From Chloroflexota bacterium (lineage in GTDB: Bacteria > Chloroflexota > Dehalococcoidia > Lucifugimonadales > JADFKI01), in the NCBI GenBank assembly GCA_024648655.1, contig JAGGDZ010000181.1, positions 1 to 6,987 on the forward strand: a DNA stretch of 6,987 nucleotides. The letters run 5' to 3'. Within the stretch, counting starts at the first letter, position 1; every line of letters begins with the position of its first letter. This document shows, one piece after another, positions 6,184 to 6,987 of the stretch. Both the position numbers and the translations under genes were made by a program. A model generated the notes under the pieces. That model was not told where the DNA came from, did not search any database, and saw only the letters and a list, made by a program, of their open reading frames with translations.

Positions 6184-6209
6184 TCCGCCGTCATGGTCCG
6201 CCGTCATGG
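6184..6209 (+). repeat. Two tandem copies of a 13-bp direct repeat
   Basis: TCCGCCGTCATGG occurs at 6184-6196 and, identically and without a gap, at 6197-6209. It lies in the non-coding space between the UbiA-family gene and the Fe-S oxidoreductase gene, just upstream of the latter's candidate promoter. It could be a paired regulator site or a recent slippage duplication. Confidence 0.8.
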
Positions 6210-6220
6210 GTTGATAGTCA

Positions 6221-6251
6221 TGTGCCAATAATCGGGCGATTATATGGCACA
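6221..6251. repeat. 31-nt near-perfect inverted repeat just behind the UbiA-family gene
   Basis: Read on the minus strand, TGTGCCA-T-ATAATCG pairs with CGATTAT-TGGCACA across two central C residues: 14 base pairs with one bulged T. It starts 3 nt after the stop codon of the UbiA-family gene. In RNA it would form a strong hairpin that could stop transcription or protect the 3' end. There is no T-run on either side, so a classic intrinsic terminator is not supported. As DNA it is also a plausible symmetric protein-binding site; one arm contains TATAAT on the minus strand. Confidence 0.8.
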
Positions 6252-6254
6252 GAT

Positions 6255-6987
6255 TCACCGAAACATCGCCAGGATGAGCGCTGCGCTCGCCAGCCACAGA
6301 GTCAACGTTACGAGCAGTGGCTTGTCGCCCAGCAAAAGATATTCCGGGTCCTCTCCGGCGTCTGACCGTCCACTCAAGATCAGGTAGCGGAACAGACCGA
6401 ATGCGACAAAGGGTATGGTCAACATCATCGCGTTGTTGGAAGGCAGGTTCGGCGCGGTGAACGTGTACAGCGAATATGCTATCAGGGATGCGGTCGCCGT
6501 GATGATGATTAGTTGGCTGAGGGATTCAACGGAATAACCGCTCAGCGCAGGACGCTGACTTGCCGCGTCTTCGCCTGTGGTCACGAGTTGGCTGCGCCTC
6601 TTTATGAGCGCAAGCAGCAGCGCCGCAAGCGCGGTGCATAAGTAAAGCCACGGAGATATTGGCACCTGTATGATCGCTGCGCCCGCAACTGCGCGCAGCA
6701 CCATGCCGCCGCTTATGATGAATACATCGACGAGCACGATGTGCTTCAGCAGCATTGAGTAAGCGACATTTGCCACCACATACACGCCGCAAATTGTGCC
6801 GAATAGCGGCTCCAGTGCGAATGCTCCGGCCATTCCTATGACTGCCAGTACAGCCGCTTCTGCCCATGCCGCCGGCATTGGCAGGCGTCCGGAAGCTACC
6901 GGGCGGCCTCTCTTTCTCGGGTGAAGACGATCGCTATCTGCGTCAAGAATATCATTCAGCAGGTACACTGCACCGGCGACCGCCGAG
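6255..6987 (-). CDS. UbiA-superfamily prenyltransferase, decaprenyl-phosphate phosphoribosyltransferase-like (partial, N-terminus outside window)
   Basis: Members of this UbiA branch are integral membrane enzymes that transfer phosphoribose from PRPP to a polyprenyl phosphate; in mycobacteria this is the first step to the arabinose donor for cell-wall arabinan. 243 codons are visible and the frame stays open to the right edge (SAVAGAVYLLNDILD...), so the GTG at 6968 is internal rather than the start. The Asp-rich motif NDILDADSD, of the NDxxDxxxD form, appears at visible residues 11-19, followed by RLHPRKRGRPVASG. LLALIKRRSQLV and the late DPEYLLLGDKPLLVT block are typical of the phosphoribosyltransferase branch rather than of quinone or haem prenyltransferases. 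About seven further hydrophobic segments follow. The family usually has about 290-310 residues, so roughly 50 are missing. The acceptor lipid and product are inferred. The 31-nt palindrome follows the stop codon by 3 bp. Confidence 0.87.
   Translation of the reverse strand, partial: SAVAGAVYLLNDILDADSDRLHPRKRGRPVASGRLPMPAAWAEAAVLAVIGMAGAFALEPLFGTICGVYVVANVAYSMLLKHIVLVDVFIISGGMVLRAVAGAAIIQVPISPWLYLCTALAALLLALIKRRSQLVTTGEDAASQRPALSGYSVESLSQLIIITATASLIAYSLYTFTAPNLPSNNAMMLTIPFVAFGLFRYLILSGRSDAGEDPEYLLLGDKPLLVTLTLWLASAALILAMFR

Noticed and set aside
6239..6244. TATAAT on the minus strand as a -10 box for the Fe-S oxidoreductase
   Set aside because: It lies within the palindrome arm, lacks a matching -35 element at 16-18 bp and has no TGn extension; the leader would be about 125 nt. 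The site at 6143-6171 is a better candidate.
6221..6251. Rho-independent terminator
   Set aside because: The hairpin is strong but neither strand has a run of T residues after it, so I list it only as an inverted repeat.
6966..6968. GTG as the start codon of the UbiA-family gene
   Set aside because: The frame is open to the window edge and the preceding residues (SAVAGA) continue the conserved helix before NDxxDxxxD, so the gene simply begins outside the window.

Overview
The window holds seven protein genes, two of them cut by the window edges, and no RNA genes, insertion sequences, CRISPR array or phage genes that I can see. The mix (a class III CoA-transferase, a D-threo-aldose dehydrogenase-type reductase with a RhaM-type mutarotase, a fused cytochrome b/HdrD-like Fe-S oxidoreductase and a phosphoribosyltransferase of the UbiA superfamily) and the moderately high GC suggest an environmental heterotroph that oxidises sugars and acyl-CoA or organic acids. 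An uncultured Chloroflexota of the Dehalococcoidia/SAR202 type would fit, but that is inference from gene content and no marker gene is present.

Layout. (1) Positions 1-2525, leftward: an MFS exporter (TTG start, strong extended -10 promoter upstream), then a GalU-type nucleotidyltransferase, then the N-terminal 94 residues of a formyl-CoA transferase-like CaiB/BaiF protein running off the left edge. Gaps are 40 and 49 bp, so a single transcript is possible. (2) Positions 2526-2725: a divergent control region with the MFS promoter and three tandem copies of a 14-bp repeat next to the rightward genes. (3) Positions 2726-4077, rightward: an aldo/keto reductase and a RhaM/DUF718 mutarotase 29 bp apart, each with a strong Shine-Dalgarno sequence. 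Together they look like the first steps of an oxidative deoxysugar pathway: anomer interconversion, then oxidation to the lactone. (4) Positions 4084-6108, leftward and convergent with the mutarotase across only 6 bp: a 674-residue membrane Fe-S oxidoreductase of the FadF / ETF:menaquinone oxidoreductase type. (5) Positions 6109-6254: a non-coding gap with a candidate promoter, a 13-bp tandem duplication and a 31-nt near-perfect palindrome. (6) Positions 6255-6987, leftward: a decaprenyl-phosphate phosphoribosyltransferase-like protein missing its N-terminus.

The genes are individually recognisable, and I found no strong evidence of a wholly new system. The points most worth following are the reductase-mutarotase pair with its repeated upstream element, the 31-nt palindrome behind the UbiA-family gene, and a perfect 20-bp palindrome inside the linker between the two ferredoxin motifs of the Fe-S oxidoreductase. 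That last one could be a dispersed repeat that has entered a coding region.
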